This document shows, piece by piece, positions 19,219 through 28,406 of a stretch of DNA of 64,000 nucleotides. Every line of letters starts with the position of its first letter. Within the stretch, counting starts at the first letter, position 1. The notes under the pieces are model-generated. The model saw nothing but the letters and a program-made list of their open reading frames with translations. It searched no databases and was not told the DNA's origin. Source of the stretch: CAWAMR01 sp963783095 (GTDB lineage: Bacteria > Planctomycetota > Planctomycetia > Gemmatales > Gemmataceae); NCBI GenBank assembly GCA_963783095.1, contig CAWAMR010000001.1:62001-126000 (forward strand), given 5' to 3'. Position numbers and translations under genes: made by a program.

Positions 19219-19303
19219 GCGAACCCGGTGCGTCAGCACCGGGGTGACTACCTGCTCGCAGAGACTTGCTCCCTTACCCCCGGAGCTACCGCACCGGGTT
19301 CGC
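19219..19303. repeat. Inverted repeat, 14-bp perfect arms
   Basis: GCGAACCCGGTGCG (19219-19232) pairs with CGCACCGGGTTCGC (19290-19303). The left part also holds a smaller internal hairpin (CGGTGC...GCACCG). No gene is seen between 19087 and 19512. Confidence 0.7.
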
Positions 19304-19512
19304 CTTGCCCAAGCTTCGCGTGTGTCTTTGAGAAGGGCTGGAACATTTCCTCTTGTAATTTTGAACAAGAATACAGTATATTGAATAAGATCGGATTCTA
19401 TACTTGAGGTGGTCGAGAATGAGACATTCTCGCATCGCAAAGACCGGCCTTGCCTTCGGCATCGGCAAGATCCTCAATGATATAAAAAGCGAACCAATTT
19501 AAGAATGAAGTG

Positions 19513-20670
19513 CTACAAGTTGCTACACAATTTCGATTGCGGATCAACGATTTACAGAATGTAGGGCTTCCAAGTAACTTCGCCTCAATCTAACGATTAT
19601 CGATTTGATATTCTGGCGAAGTTGCTTGCCGATGAGGGCCCGTGATCGGGCGCAGACGCTACAAATTGCTACACAATTTGGATTGTGGATCAACGATTGA
19701 ATAACCAAACAAACGATCAGGCGAACGCCATGCTTCCAAGAAACTTCGCCTCAATCCAACGATTATCGATTTAATATTCTGGCGAAGTTACTTTCAGATG
19801 AGGGCCCGAAACCGGGCGCAGACGCTACAAATTGCTACAAAAAATGGATTGTGCATCGATGATCTATGATCGTAAATACGAACTAATTTCCGAATGTCGT
19901 GCTACAAATTGCTACACAATTTGGATTGCGGATCAACGATTGAATAACCAAACAAACGATCAGGCGAACGCCATGCTTCCAAGAAACTTCGCCTCAATCC
20001 AACAATTATTGATTTGATATTCTGGCGAAGTTACTTTCAGATGAGGGCCCGAGCATCGGGCGCAGACGCTACAAATTGCTACAAAAAATGGATTGTGCAT
20101 CGATGATCGTAAATACGAACGAACGAATTTCAGAATGTCGTGCTACAAATTGCTACAAGAATCGGTTTGTACATCGATGATCGGAAATGCAAACGAACGA
20201 ATTTCAGAATGTCGTGCTTCCAAGAAACTTCGCCTCAATCCAACGATTATTGATTTGATATTCTGGCGAAGTTACTTTCAGATGAGGGCCCGAGCATCGG
20301 GCGCGGACGCTTCCAAGAAACTTCGCCTCAATCCAACGATTATTGATTTGATATTCTGGCGAAGTTGCTTTCAGATGAGGGCCCGAAACCGGGCGCAGAC
20401 GCTACAAATTGCTACAAGAATCAGTTTGTACATCGATGATCGGAAATGCAAACGAACGAATTTCAGAATGTCGTGCTTCCAAGAAACTTCGCCTCAATCC
20501 AACGATTATTGATTTGATATTCTGGCGAAGTTACTTTCAGATGAGGGCCCGAAACCGGGCGCAGACGCTACAAATTGCTACACAATTTGGATTGCGGATC
20601 GACGATTGAATAACCAAGCAAACGAGCAGGCGAACGCCATGCTACAAATTGCTTCCAAACACAACTTCAG
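19513..20670. repeat. Modular minisatellite: alternating 92-bp A and 74-bp B modules
   Basis: Six A modules (92-93 bp) start at 19567, 19733, 19976, 20217, 20310 and 20476. B-type modules (74-77 bp) start at 19659, 19825, 19902, 20069, 20143, 20402 and 20568, with partial units at 19513 and 20642. A begins CTTCCAAGAAACTTCGCC and holds two possible stems: AACTTCGCC with GGCGAAGTT, and GCCCG with CGGGC. B begins CTACAAATTGCTACA and comes in two endings: one with GAATTTCAGAATGTCGTG, the other with CAGGCGAACGCCATG. All junctions share the CTNCNAA word. Module order is A B' A B B' A B B A A B A B'. The array is more AT-rich than its surroundings and has no convincing coding frame. Confidence 0.92.
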
Positions 20671-20701
20671 GGGGGAACGAAGTGGTACTCATTTGATCTT
20701 C

Positions 20702-23011
20702 CTAAAGTCGATGCTCGTCCGCTGCCCGGTTGGCGCTGCCGCCGCGCAAGGTTGCCAAAAGTAATTCCGCGCTGATGACGGCAAACAAACCGTAAATGAT
20801 CCAGCGCCACCATTCCCGACGCCGATCCTTCACGCCCAGTTGCAGGGATTCCGCGGTCCAACTTTCAAAGGTCCAGCGTGCATTCGGCAACCAGGTTTTC
20901 AAATCCTCGTCCGAGACCCGCGCTGTTTCCGATTCCGACGGATCGAGATTCACCGCGAAGGCCGAGGTTGCCTTCTTGGCCGCATCGCCGCTGCTGACCA
21001 GTTCGACCGTGTAGAAGCCGCCTTCGCGGGTCTGCTCGAAAACAGCTGCTGCGCGAGCGCCCGACTTGGTGAAAAGGATCTCACGGCCCAGCTGCCGGGG
21101 CGGCGCGACAATCGCTTTGGCGGGCATCCAGCTATTGGAAATGGAGAACTCCGCGGGTTGGTCGGCCGGCACGATGGCAGGCCCCTCGACATCGGCCCGT
21201 TTTTGAGCATAGTTCACCAGTTGCAGCATGAGCGGCACAAATTCCGCCTCGTTGCTGGGCAGATTGGTCCATTGAGCGTTGATCGGGAATCCGGCGACGA
21301 TAACCAGCCCTTCCCCGAATCGACTTTCCACGAGCGCTGCACCGCCATCGCGATAGATTGCGAGTTTCGTGGTCTTGCGCGAATGCCGCAGCGCGAGCGG
21401 GAACCGCCGCTTGATGTAAACGTCTTCAAAGTAGCGCGAATCGGGCTTGTCGGAAGCGGGAAAGACCGAGAAAAGTGCGTGTCCCAGCGCTTCTTTGCGA
21501 TTATCGAGCCGTTTGAAGGTGCCTTCCATGTTCGGATCGCCAACGGCGGGTTCCAGGCGAACGGGGGTCAACTCATCCTTGGGATTTCCGGCAACTTGAA
21601 AAAGCCAGTCGTTATAGAGAGCGGGATTGGTGACGCGATCGCCGGGGAAAATCACCAGTCCGCCACCTTCGGCAACGTAATCGCGCAGACGGGCAAATAG
21701 CAGTTGTGTTTGCGGGACCGGCAACACGGCAAACCCGCAATTCGCCAGAATCACCAGACCGTGATTGTCCAGTTTGTTCCGGATCGCGTTTTCATCCATG
21801 CCGGTGAAGACCGTCTCGTTTTCGACAATCACGTCGAGAATTCTTGCGGTTTGATCCAGACCGCCGGCACGGGGATCGATCACCCCATCGCCCCGTTTCG
21901 GACTCAGGGCAGCACGCAGATACAGGACTTCATCCTTGTAACGATCGGGATCGGGCGCACCGTTGACGATCAGCACGCGCAGCCTGGGTTGTACCGGCAG
22001 AGCGAACAGAAACGCATTGTCGTTCGGGAAGAAATCCTGCGACTTGTTGGCGGGTTCAATCTGGAACTTGCAGCGCAGCACACCATCTTCTTCAGGGATG
22101 TAACGCAGGCGAACCACCGCGCTTCGGTCCTGGGCAGGCAGGGTGACACTCATGGTCTTCTTGAGTTGATCGTTGACGCTGAACGACAGCGTCAGGGAGG
22201 CTTCGCCATCGAAGGTTTTGACGATGCGGGCTTGCAATTCGATCGGCAATCCGACCACCGAGCGCTGGTCCGCCGGCGGGTTGCCCACGACGCCGATATT
22301 GGCGCGATTCTGATCGCTGCCGACATCAATCAGCACTAACGGGGTATCGGCAGGAAGGAAGCGATCCGCCATTTGCTGTTGTTGCTCAATCTCGCTCCAA
22401 CTGTTCTGTTGCCGATCGGTGATGAAGTAGAGGAGCGGATTGACGGGGCGCTTCTTTTCATCGCCGAAGATCGAGTTCAGCGAAGCGAACAGGTTGGCCC
22501 GCGCTGGGCTGATTTGCAGCCCCGCAATGCTATCCTTGATACTTGGTGCATCCGCTGCGAAATGGGTGAAAACGATCTCGGGTTTGCCGGCCACGCGAAT
22601 CAAGGTCACGTGATCGCCCGGCCGAAGATGAGTGGTGACGATCTTCTGAGCCACCTGCTTGGCTCGATTCAGAGCCGACTCGCCGAGAGAATTCGCATCC
22701 ATGCTCGCCGAGCAGTCGACGAGCAGGTAAACGTCGCGATCCGATCCGGATTGCGACAAACCGCTGGTATTTTGACTGTATGGCCGGCGAATGACGAACA
22801 GCAGCCCAAAGATGAACAGCATTCGCAAGAGCGCGATGAGGGCTTCGAGAAACTGAGTTCGGCGGCGCTGCTGGACGTAAGAATCGAAGAGAAAGCGGAA
22901 GGTAGGGAGTTCGATGGTCCGCAGCCTTTGCAAGGTGAGCAGATGCAGCACCAGCGGGATCAGCGGCAGCGCGATAAGGAGCCAGATTGGGAAGGAATGG
23001 AGGAAGTTCAT
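20702..23011 (-). CDS. BatA-domain and von Willebrand factor A protein
   Basis: 769 residues, intact. The N-terminus is a BatA (aerotolerance) domain: two membrane helices, FPIWLLIALPLIPLVLHLL and ALIALLRMLFIFGLLFVI, around LQRLRTIELPTFRFL. A VWA domain follows with a MIDAS-type motif (LLVDCSASMDANSLGE). The long periplasmic middle includes a glutamine-amidotransferase-like segment (YVAEGGGLVIFPGD). A C-terminal helix (WIIYGLFAVISAELLLATL) re-enters the membrane. BatA/DUF58/MoxR modules are usual partners; the DUF58 gene lies 450 bases upstream on the same strand, but no MoxR ATPase is in the window. Role: envelope-associated complex of unclear function. Confidence 0.88.
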   Translation of the reverse strand: MNFLHSFPIWLLIALPLIPLVLHLLTLQRLRTIELPTFRFLFDSYVQQRRRTQFLEALIALLRMLFIFGLLFVIRRPYSQNTSGLSQSGSDRDVYLLVDCSASMDANSLGESALNRAKQVAQKIVTTHLRPGDHVTLIRVAGKPEIVFTHFAADAPSIKDSIAGLQISPARANLFASLNSIFGDEKKRPVNPLLYFITDRQQNSWSEIEQQQQMADRFLPADTPLVLIDVGSDQNRANIGVVGNPPADQRSVVGLPIELQARIVKTFDGEASLTLSFSVNDQLKKTMSVTLPAQDRSAVVRLRYIPEEDGVLRCKFQIEPANKSQDFFPNDNAFLFALPVQPRLRVLIVNGAPDPDRYKDEVLYLRAALSPKRGDGVIDPRAGGLDQTARILDVIVENETVFTGMDENAIRNKLDNHGLVILANCGFAVLPVPQTQLLFARLRDYVAEGGGLVIFPGDRVTNPALYNDWLFQVAGNPKDELTPVRLEPAVGDPNMEGTFKRLDNRKEALGHALFSVFPASDKPDSRYFEDVYIKRRFPLALRHSRKTTKLAIYRDGGAALVESRFGEGLVIVAGFPINAQWTNLPSNEAEFVPLMLQLVNYAQKRADVEGPAIVPADQPAEFSISNSWMPAKAIVAPPRQLGREILFTKSGARAAAVFEQTREGGFYTVELVSSGDAAKKATSAFAVNLDPSESETARVSDEDLKTWLPNARWTFESWTAESLQLGVKDRRREWWRWIIYGLFAVISAELLLATLRGGSANRAADEHRL

Positions 23012-23028
23012 GGTATATCAAGACAAGA

Positions 23029-23460
23029 GCGAACGACAGAATCACCGCGCGGCAAAGCCGCAACCAAACAGATACCGAGGCTCGCCGCAGGCGAGCCGGA
23101 TTCAATCGCAACCTCTGTACCAAGAAGCGGTTGCGTTCATAAAGAGTCTTTGCGCGAGGCAAAGATATTGGACATTGTTTGTCTTCTCTGTGTTCTCTGT
23201 ACTGCTAATGTCGAGAATCTTTACGCAGTAGAGTGATTTAGGGCGACTTCTCGCCGAAGGCGAGCATCGGGGCGTCAGCCCGACGTGGGCTCCACCCGCT
23301 GTTGCTTGGATTTAATTCAAGCGGCGAATGTCCGGTGCAAAGAGGAGCGGTTCGGCAGATGCAGTCCACGTCGGGCTAACGCCCCGACGCTCGCCTGCGG
23401 CGAACCTTTGCATCCTTTGGTTGCGGCTACGCCGCGCTGTGACTCTGTGGTTCGTCGTTT
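23029..23460. repeat. Nested inverted repeats between the DUF58 and BatA genes
   Basis: Outer arms at about 23029-23096 and 23391-23457 are imperfect inverted copies sharing GCGCGGC.AAGCCGCAACC and CTCGCCGCAGGCGAGC-type words. Inside, 23259-23288 and 23366-23395 are a 30-bp pair with two mismatches, containing CCCGACGTGG. No gene is seen in the 450-base gap. Confidence 0.75.
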
Positions 23461-23464
23461 GCAT

Positions 23465-24358
23465 TTATCCGACACGAGATCGTTTTTCCAGATAGGCTGC
23501 GAGAAACTGATCGTAGCCCTCGTTGGTGTTGGCCAGTATATACGAAATATCGCGCTCGCAACAAGCGGCCTTGACGCCTTCCAGGAACTGCTGAATGCGG
23601 GCAAGATAGCGAGTTCGCAAACTCTTGGCATTGGCCACGACCCGGCCCGCCCCTTCCATATCCTTGAACCGGGTCAGGCGATCGTAGGGGAAACTCAGTT
23701 CTGCATCATCCATGACATGAAAGACGAGGACTTCGTGATGATCGTGCCGAAAGTGTCCCAGACCGTGCGCAATTTTGTCGACGTCGTCGATCAGGTCGCT
23801 GATGAGGATCACCAGTCCCCGCTTGCGAATGCGCTCGGCCACCTCGTTGAGCACTGTGCCCATATCGGTATCGCCGCTGGCTGCTTCCGGCTCCAGCAGT
23901 TCCAACACCCGGCGAAACTGGGTGGGCCTTGCCTTGGGCGGCAGATAGGTCCGCACCGCACTATCGAAAAGGACCAGGCCGACCGCATCGTTTTGCCGCA
24001 ACAACAGATGGGTTAACGCGGCAGCAAGATAGCTGCCCCAGGCCAGCTTGGTGATCTTGCCCCCTTCCTTGAAATCCATCGATTTCGAGCAATCGAGCAA
24101 GATATAAGCCCGTAGATTGGTTTCGTCCTCGAACAGTTTGACGTGATACTTGTCGGTGCGCGCCAGGATTTTCCAATCGAGGCAACGCAATTCATCACCC
24201 GGCACATAGGGCCGATGATCGAGATATTCAACGGAGAAACCGTGATACGGACTGCGATGTCGTCCGGTGAGGAAACCTTCGACAACTTGTCGAGCGATGA
24301 GTTCGATATTCCCGAGGCGGGACAGGCCGTCGGGGTCAAAGAATTTGGGGGTCATCAT
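23465..24358 (-). CDS. DUF58 domain-containing protein
   Basis: 297 residues, intact. Starts at tandem ATGs (24358/24355). The N-terminus has the DUF58 signature: GRHRSPYHGFSVEY followed by DHRPYVPGDELRCLDWKILA. Then comes a VWA-like fold: YILLDCSKSMDF, KITKLAWGSYLAAALTHLLL, and LVILISDLIDDVD. DUF58 proteins accompany MoxR ATPases and Bat proteins in envelope stress or complex-assembly loci. The BatA/VWA gene lies downstream on the same strand across a repeat-filled gap; ubiA is divergent on the other side with 80 bases between. Confidence 0.9.
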   Translation of the reverse strand: MMTPKFFDPDGLSRLGNIELIARQVVEGFLTGRHRSPYHGFSVEYLDHRPYVPGDELRCLDWKILARTDKYHVKLFEDETNLRAYILLDCSKSMDFKEGGKITKLAWGSYLAAALTHLLLRQNDAVGLVLFDSAVRTYLPPKARPTQFRRVLELLEPEAASGDTDMGTVLNEVAERIRKRGLVILISDLIDDVDKIAHGLGHFRHDHHEVLVFHVMDDAELSFPYDRLTRFKDMEGAGRVVANAKSLRTRYLARIQQFLEGVKAACCERDISYILANTNEGYDQFLAAYLEKRSRVG

Positions 24359-24438
24359 CTCAGTGTATCGATGTCGCCACCCATCCCGTGATGGTTGCCG
24401 AAGATTTGCGGTTGTACAGCACGGGAGAGGAGACCACG

Positions 24439-25320
24439 ATGGGACTGTTGATCCGTCAACTGCTGGAACTGGTGCGATTCAGTCATACGCTCTTTGCGCT
24501 GCCGTTTGCCTTGCTCAGCGCTGCGCTGGCCTGGAGCGATGAGCCGTTTCGTTGGCTCGATTTGCTCGGTATCGTCCTGGGTATGGTGTTTGCGCAGCAC
24601 GGCGATGGCCTTCAACCGTATCGTCGATCGCTTCATTGATGCCCAAAACCCTCGCACCGCGCAACGTCATCTGCCTGCCGGGTTGCTCTCCTTGCCCACC
24701 GTCCTGGTTTTTACCGCAGTCTGCGCCGTCGCGTTTGTCGCCTCGACCCTGCTGTTTTGGCTGCGCAGCCCTCGAATCCCTGGCCTGTGTATCTTTCCGG
24801 CCCCGTCCTGATCTTTATTTGCGCCTATTCGTTGACCAAACGATTCACCATTCTGGCTCATTTCTGGTTGGGTGCTTCATTGATGCTGGCACCTCTGGCG
24901 GCCTGGATCGCGGTGCGCGGCATGGCCAATCTCGAAGTCCCTTTGGTCATCGCAGGCGCTGTGCTTTTCTGGGTGGCAGGCTTCGACATTCTCTATGCCT
25001 GCCAGGATGCCGAATTCGATCGCAAGGCAAAACTCGCCAGTATTCCCGCAAAATTGGGCATCCCGGCAAGTTTGAAGGTGGCGCTGATCTGCCACATAAT
25101 CATGCTCGGTTTGCTGCTGCTGTTGTTTTTCGTATCGTCCCATCTGGGACTGATCTATCTGGGCGGTTTGATTCTCATTGCGCTCTTGCTGGGTTACGAG
25201 CACTGGCTGGTCCGGCCCGACGATCTGACGCGCGTGAATCGGGCGTTTTTTCAGGTGAACGGCATCATCAGTTTGGGCTTGTTCGTTCTTGTGCTGGTCC
25301 AATTGGCGGTCAAATGGTAG
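24439..25320 (+). CDS. UbiA-family prenyltransferase, probably quinone biosynthesis (two frameshifts)
   Basis: ATG 24439 follows GGGAGAGGAGACC. Three frame segments join into one polytopic protein of about 293 residues: LVRFSHTLFALPFALLSAAL, then (after about 24595) AMAFNRIVDRFIDAQNPRT, then (after about 24770) GPVLIFICAYSLTKRF onward. Both UbiA aspartate motifs are present: NRIVDRFID (NxxxDxxxD) and YACQDAEFDRKAKLASIPA (DxxxD with the SIPA signature). The family joins a polyprenyl chain to an aromatic acid in menaquinone or ubiquinone synthesis. The SIPA-type second motif is common in UbiA/MqnP-type enzymes, but the exact substrate cannot be decided here. Confidence 0.85.
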
Positions 25321-25451
25321 GAGAGGACTGAATCAAAGTGTGGGTTGGAGGGGTAGGTGTCGGTACAAATCGCTATTGCTTCCATCTTCTCAGGCAGTTA
25401 TATGCATCTCCCATTGACGACTTATTTCCGCGGTTGATGTGAGATTTTTCT

Positions 25452-26927
25452 ATGGCCAAGCGAATGCTTGTCGCCGTGGCCCTCTCTGTGGTTGCCACCG
25501 CGCATCTACTGGCTCAAGGCCCAGCCGGGTCGAATTCCTCCATCGGCCAATTACCTTCGGGATCGCCCGCACCGATTGTGTTGCCGCCGAACGCGCAACC
25601 GCCCAGCCAAACCAGCCCGGGGCGATTGCCTTCAACCACGATGGATTCGATCATCCTGCCGTCGGCTTCCGGCCAACCATCGGTGGGGGCGCAGCCATTA
25701 CCTGGGCCATCGGTCCCGGCGCAGCCTTTGCCTGGGCCATCGGTCCCTGCGCAACCTTCGCCTGGCCCATCGGTCCCGACTACGCAACTGACCCAAACAA
25801 CCGATCCCGATTCGTACTGGCTCAATCCTACCAATACGCCGCGCTTTTGGGTTCAAGGTGAATATCTCCTTTGGTTCCTTCGCGGGGCACCGACGCCTCC
25901 TTTAATCACGACCGGTTCCTCGACCGATCCCATCCCCGGCGCTCTGGGGCAGCCGAACACTCAAGTTCTTTATGGAGGGGGAACGGTCAGTCTTCCCGGT
26001 TTCTCCGGCGTGCGGATCAGCGGAGGTCTCTGGCTGGACGAGGCCCGGAACTGGGGTTTGGATGCCAGCGGCTTCTACCTGGGTACACAGAGCAACGGTG
26101 CCACCTATTCGTCCGACAGCGGCGGCAATCCGGTGCTGGGACAACCGGTCATCATTCCGGGAGCGGGCGAACAAGCCTATTCCGCCTCGTACCCTGGGTA
26201 CATTGTGGGCACGATCTCGGCTTCAACCTCGACGTTTTTCTACGGCTGGGATCTGAATCTGTCGCGCAGCCTGTATCGCGACGAGAACAACCAATTCACC
26301 GCTTATCTGGGTATCCGATCGTATTCGATGCAGGAAACATTGACTGTGAACAGTAACATTACGCAACTGCAAACGGGCGTGCTCTCTTACCTGGGCCAGC
26401 CGATCAACGTCGGCGATCAATTGATCGTCCAGGATCAATTCCAGGGACACACCGATTTCTACGGTGCCCAAATCGGTGCGAAATACAGTCTGACGCTGAG
26501 CCGGTTCGGACTCGATGTGATCGGCAAGTTCGCAATGGGAGAGAGCGAAGAAGAATATAACATCAGCGGCTCAACCTCGGTGCTTCCTCGCGCAGGTCAG
26601 TTCATCACGACCCAGGGCGGCATTTTGGCGCAATCGACCAACATCGGTCATTATTCCGAGAACCGATTTGCCGTTGCCCCCGAACTGAACTTGAATGCGC
26701 ACTACGACATAACCCCCTGGGCACGAATCGGGGTTGGCTACAACTTCATCTGGCTCAGCAGTGTGGCCCGTCCGGGATTGGTGGTCAATCGCACCATCGA
26801 TCCAGGCCGGGTGCCGAGCGATCAGGCCTACGGGCTTGGGACGACCACGCTGTCGCCGACATTTAATTTTCAGAGTACCAGCTTTTGGGCACAGGGTGTC
26901 AGCTTCTCGCTGCAACTCCGCTATTGA
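25452..26927 (+). CDS. BBP7 family outer-membrane beta-barrel protein
   Basis: 491 residues, intact. Signal peptide: MAKRMLVAVALSVVATAHLL with AQG cleavage region. A proline-rich linker carries PLPGPSVPAQ-type repeats (three copies, about residues 80-107). The barrel begins with the BBP7 hallmark FWVQGEYLLWFLRGAPTPPL, followed by GGLWLDEARNWGLDASGFYL, alternating beta-strands, and a C-terminal aromatic strand WAQGVSFSLQLRY typical of outer-membrane insertion. BBP7 proteins are planctomycete-specific barrels of unknown transport function. The 131 bases upstream hold no clear gene. Confidence 0.88.
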   Translation: MAKRMLVAVALSVVATAHLLAQGPAGSNSSIGQLPSGSPAPIVLPPNAQPPSQTSPGRLPSTTMDSIILPSASGQPSVGAQPLPGPSVPAQPLPGPSVPAQPSPGPSVPTTQLTQTTDPDSYWLNPTNTPRFWVQGEYLLWFLRGAPTPPLITTGSSTDPIPGALGQPNTQVLYGGGTVSLPGFSGVRISGGLWLDEARNWGLDASGFYLGTQSNGATYSSDSGGNPVLGQPVIIPGAGEQAYSASYPGYIVGTISASTSTFFYGWDLNLSRSLYRDENNQFTAYLGIRSYSMQETLTVNSNITQLQTGVLSYLGQPINVGDQLIVQDQFQGHTDFYGAQIGAKYSLTLSRFGLDVIGKFAMGESEEEYNISGSTSVLPRAGQFITTQGGILAQSTNIGHYSENRFAVAPELNLNAHYDITPWARIGVGYNFIWLSSVARPGLVVNRTIDPGRVPSDQAYGLGTTTLSPTFNFQSTSFWAQGVSFSLQLRY

Positions 26928-26963
26928 TGGAGAGGTTTCTGGTTCCATCCAAGACATTTACTT

Positions 26964-28163
26964 GTGATCGAGACGCTTATGACAACCGCCATTGCGCCTG
27001 AATTTCCTCGGACCTTGGCTGAGAAACCCAAGTTTCGCATTGAAAAGGCACCAGCACCCGTCACTGTCCCACCCACGGAACCCCCGCTAGAACCGCTGCG
27101 CAGCATTCATACCCTCAACTTCCCGATCTTGCTGAATGAGTTGGGTGTTTCGCTGCTGGTGACTACGTACCAGGCCGGGAAACTGGTGGTTGTTCGCGCC
27201 GACGGCGAGAATCTGAATACCCATTTTCGACCGTTCAAAAAACCGATGGGGATGGCGCTACGACACAACCGGCTTGCCCTTGGAACCCATGTCCAGCTCT
27301 GGGAGTTTCACAACATCCCGGCAGTGGCCGCGAAATTGGAACCTCAGGGAAAGCACGATGCCTGCTTCTTGCCGCGCCGATCGCACATCACCGGCGACAT
27401 CGACATTCATGAAATGGCGTGGGGGTTCTCGCCTTCGGGTGAAACCGAGGATTTGTGGTTCATCAATACGCTCTTTTCGTGCTTGTGTACGCTCGATCCG
27501 TCGTCGAGCTTTGTGCCGCGCTGGCGTCCGCCGTTCGTCACCGCCCTGGCACCCCAGGATCGGTGTCATCTCAACGGACTGGCGCTGGTCGCCGGCAAGC
27601 CACGCTATATCTCCGCTCTGGGCATGACGGATACTCACCAGGGCTGGCGGGCGAACAAGGCCGCTGGCGGGGTTCTGATGGATCTCGACTCTGGTGGCAA
27701 GCCAATCGTGACCGGCTTATCGATGCCGCACTCGCCGCGCTGGTATCGCAACCAGCTTTGGCTCCTGGAGTCGGGTGATGGAAGCATTGGCACGGTTGAT
27801 ACCCAGGCAGGCAAATACCACAAGCTGACCGAGATGCCCGGCTTCACGCGCGGCCTCGATTTCGCGGGGCCTCTCGCATTCATCGGACTTTCTCAGGTCC
27901 GTGAAAGCGCCGTCTTCAGCGGCATTCCGATTACCCAACGTCTCAACGAGCGAACCTGTGGGGTCTGGGTTGTCAACATTGAAACGGGTCAGGTGATCGC
28001 CTTCTTGAAATTTCAGGATGCAGTTCAGGAAATCTTCGCAGTGCAAGTGGTTCCAAACCGATTTCCCGATCTCATCAACGACAGTTCTAAAACTCTCGCT
28101 TCTTCCTATATCCTTCCGGATGAGGCACTCAAAGACGTACCGATGCGGCTCAAAACAGCATGA
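26964..28163 (+). CDS. TIGR03032 family protein
   Basis: 399 residues from GTG 26964; ATG 26979 is an equally good start, and neither has a strong ribosome binding site. The body has the family's pattern: LGVSLLVTTYQAGKLVVVRA, FKKPMGMALRHNRLALGTHV, DIDIHEMAWGF, LWFINTLFSCLCTLDP, CHLNGLALVAGKPRYISALG and PHSPRWYRNQLWLLESGDGS. These match a beta-propeller-like fold with no known activity. No signal peptide is seen. The C-terminus includes IPITQRLNERTCGVWVVN. Intact frame; a hairpin follows the stop. Confidence 0.9.
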   Translation: MIETLMTTAIAPEFPRTLAEKPKFRIEKAPAPVTVPPTEPPLEPLRSIHTLNFPILLNELGVSLLVTTYQAGKLVVVRADGENLNTHFRPFKKPMGMALRHNRLALGTHVQLWEFHNIPAVAAKLEPQGKHDACFLPRRSHITGDIDIHEMAWGFSPSGETEDLWFINTLFSCLCTLDPSSSFVPRWRPPFVTALAPQDRCHLNGLALVAGKPRYISALGMTDTHQGWRANKAAGGVLMDLDSGGKPIVTGLSMPHSPRWYRNQLWLLESGDGSIGTVDTQAGKYHKLTEMPGFTRGLDFAGPLAFIGLSQVRESAVFSGIPITQRLNERTCGVWVVNIETGQVIAFLKFQDAVQEIFAVQVVPNRFPDLINDSSKTLASSYILPDEALKDVPMRLKTA

Positions 28164-28176
28164 ACGATTCGAGAAG

Positions 28177-28222
28177 GGATGAAGGATGAGGGAAGACCGT
28201 AGGCAACGGTCATCCTTCATCC
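28177..28222 (+). terminator. Terminator-like hairpin after the TIGR03032 gene
   Basis: GGATGAAGGATGA (28177-28189) pairs perfectly with TCATCCTTCATCC (28210-28222); the next bases of the loop also pair (ACCGT with ACGGT). TTTCTT follows. Confidence 0.65.
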
Positions 28223-28311
28223 TTTCTTACGAGACCTTCATCCCTTCATCCCTTCATCCAAGTTCTTCAGAGAATCTCGTCTCTTTCACAAAAGAACTCA
28301 ATCTTTTCGTC

Positions 28312-28358
28312 GTTGCGAACCGATTAATCCTCCTGATCGATACGATCGCGATATGCCA
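28312..28358 (+). promoter_or_regulatory. Conserved leader shared by beta-helix genes 1 and 2 (copy 1)
   Basis: These 47 bases match 30545-30591 with only two differences, although both lie outside coding sequence. The block ends about 50 bases before each start codon. It contains CCTCCTGATCGATACGATC. It may be a shared promoter or operator, or the edge of the duplicated block. Confidence 0.55.
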
Positions 28359-28406
28359 TCGTATACCCAGGGCTGCAAAGTCTCACCAGTTAAAGGCAGG
28401 GAGCCC

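Noticed and set aside
20093..20512. 139-residue ORF inside the modular repeat array
   Set aside because: Its repeated words (SKKLRLNPTIIDLIFWRS) are translations of the A module; A and B module lengths do not keep one frame across the array.
19513..20670. CRISPR array
   Set aside because: The units adjoin without unique spacers, and unit length and order vary; no cas genes are near.
19513..20670. Integron attC cassettes
   Set aside because: No GTTRRRY/RYYYAAC core pair at module borders, no genes in the modules and no integrase.
22373..23236. 287-residue plus-strand ORF
   Set aside because: Antisense to the BatA/VWA gene and running into repeat DNA; no domain pattern.
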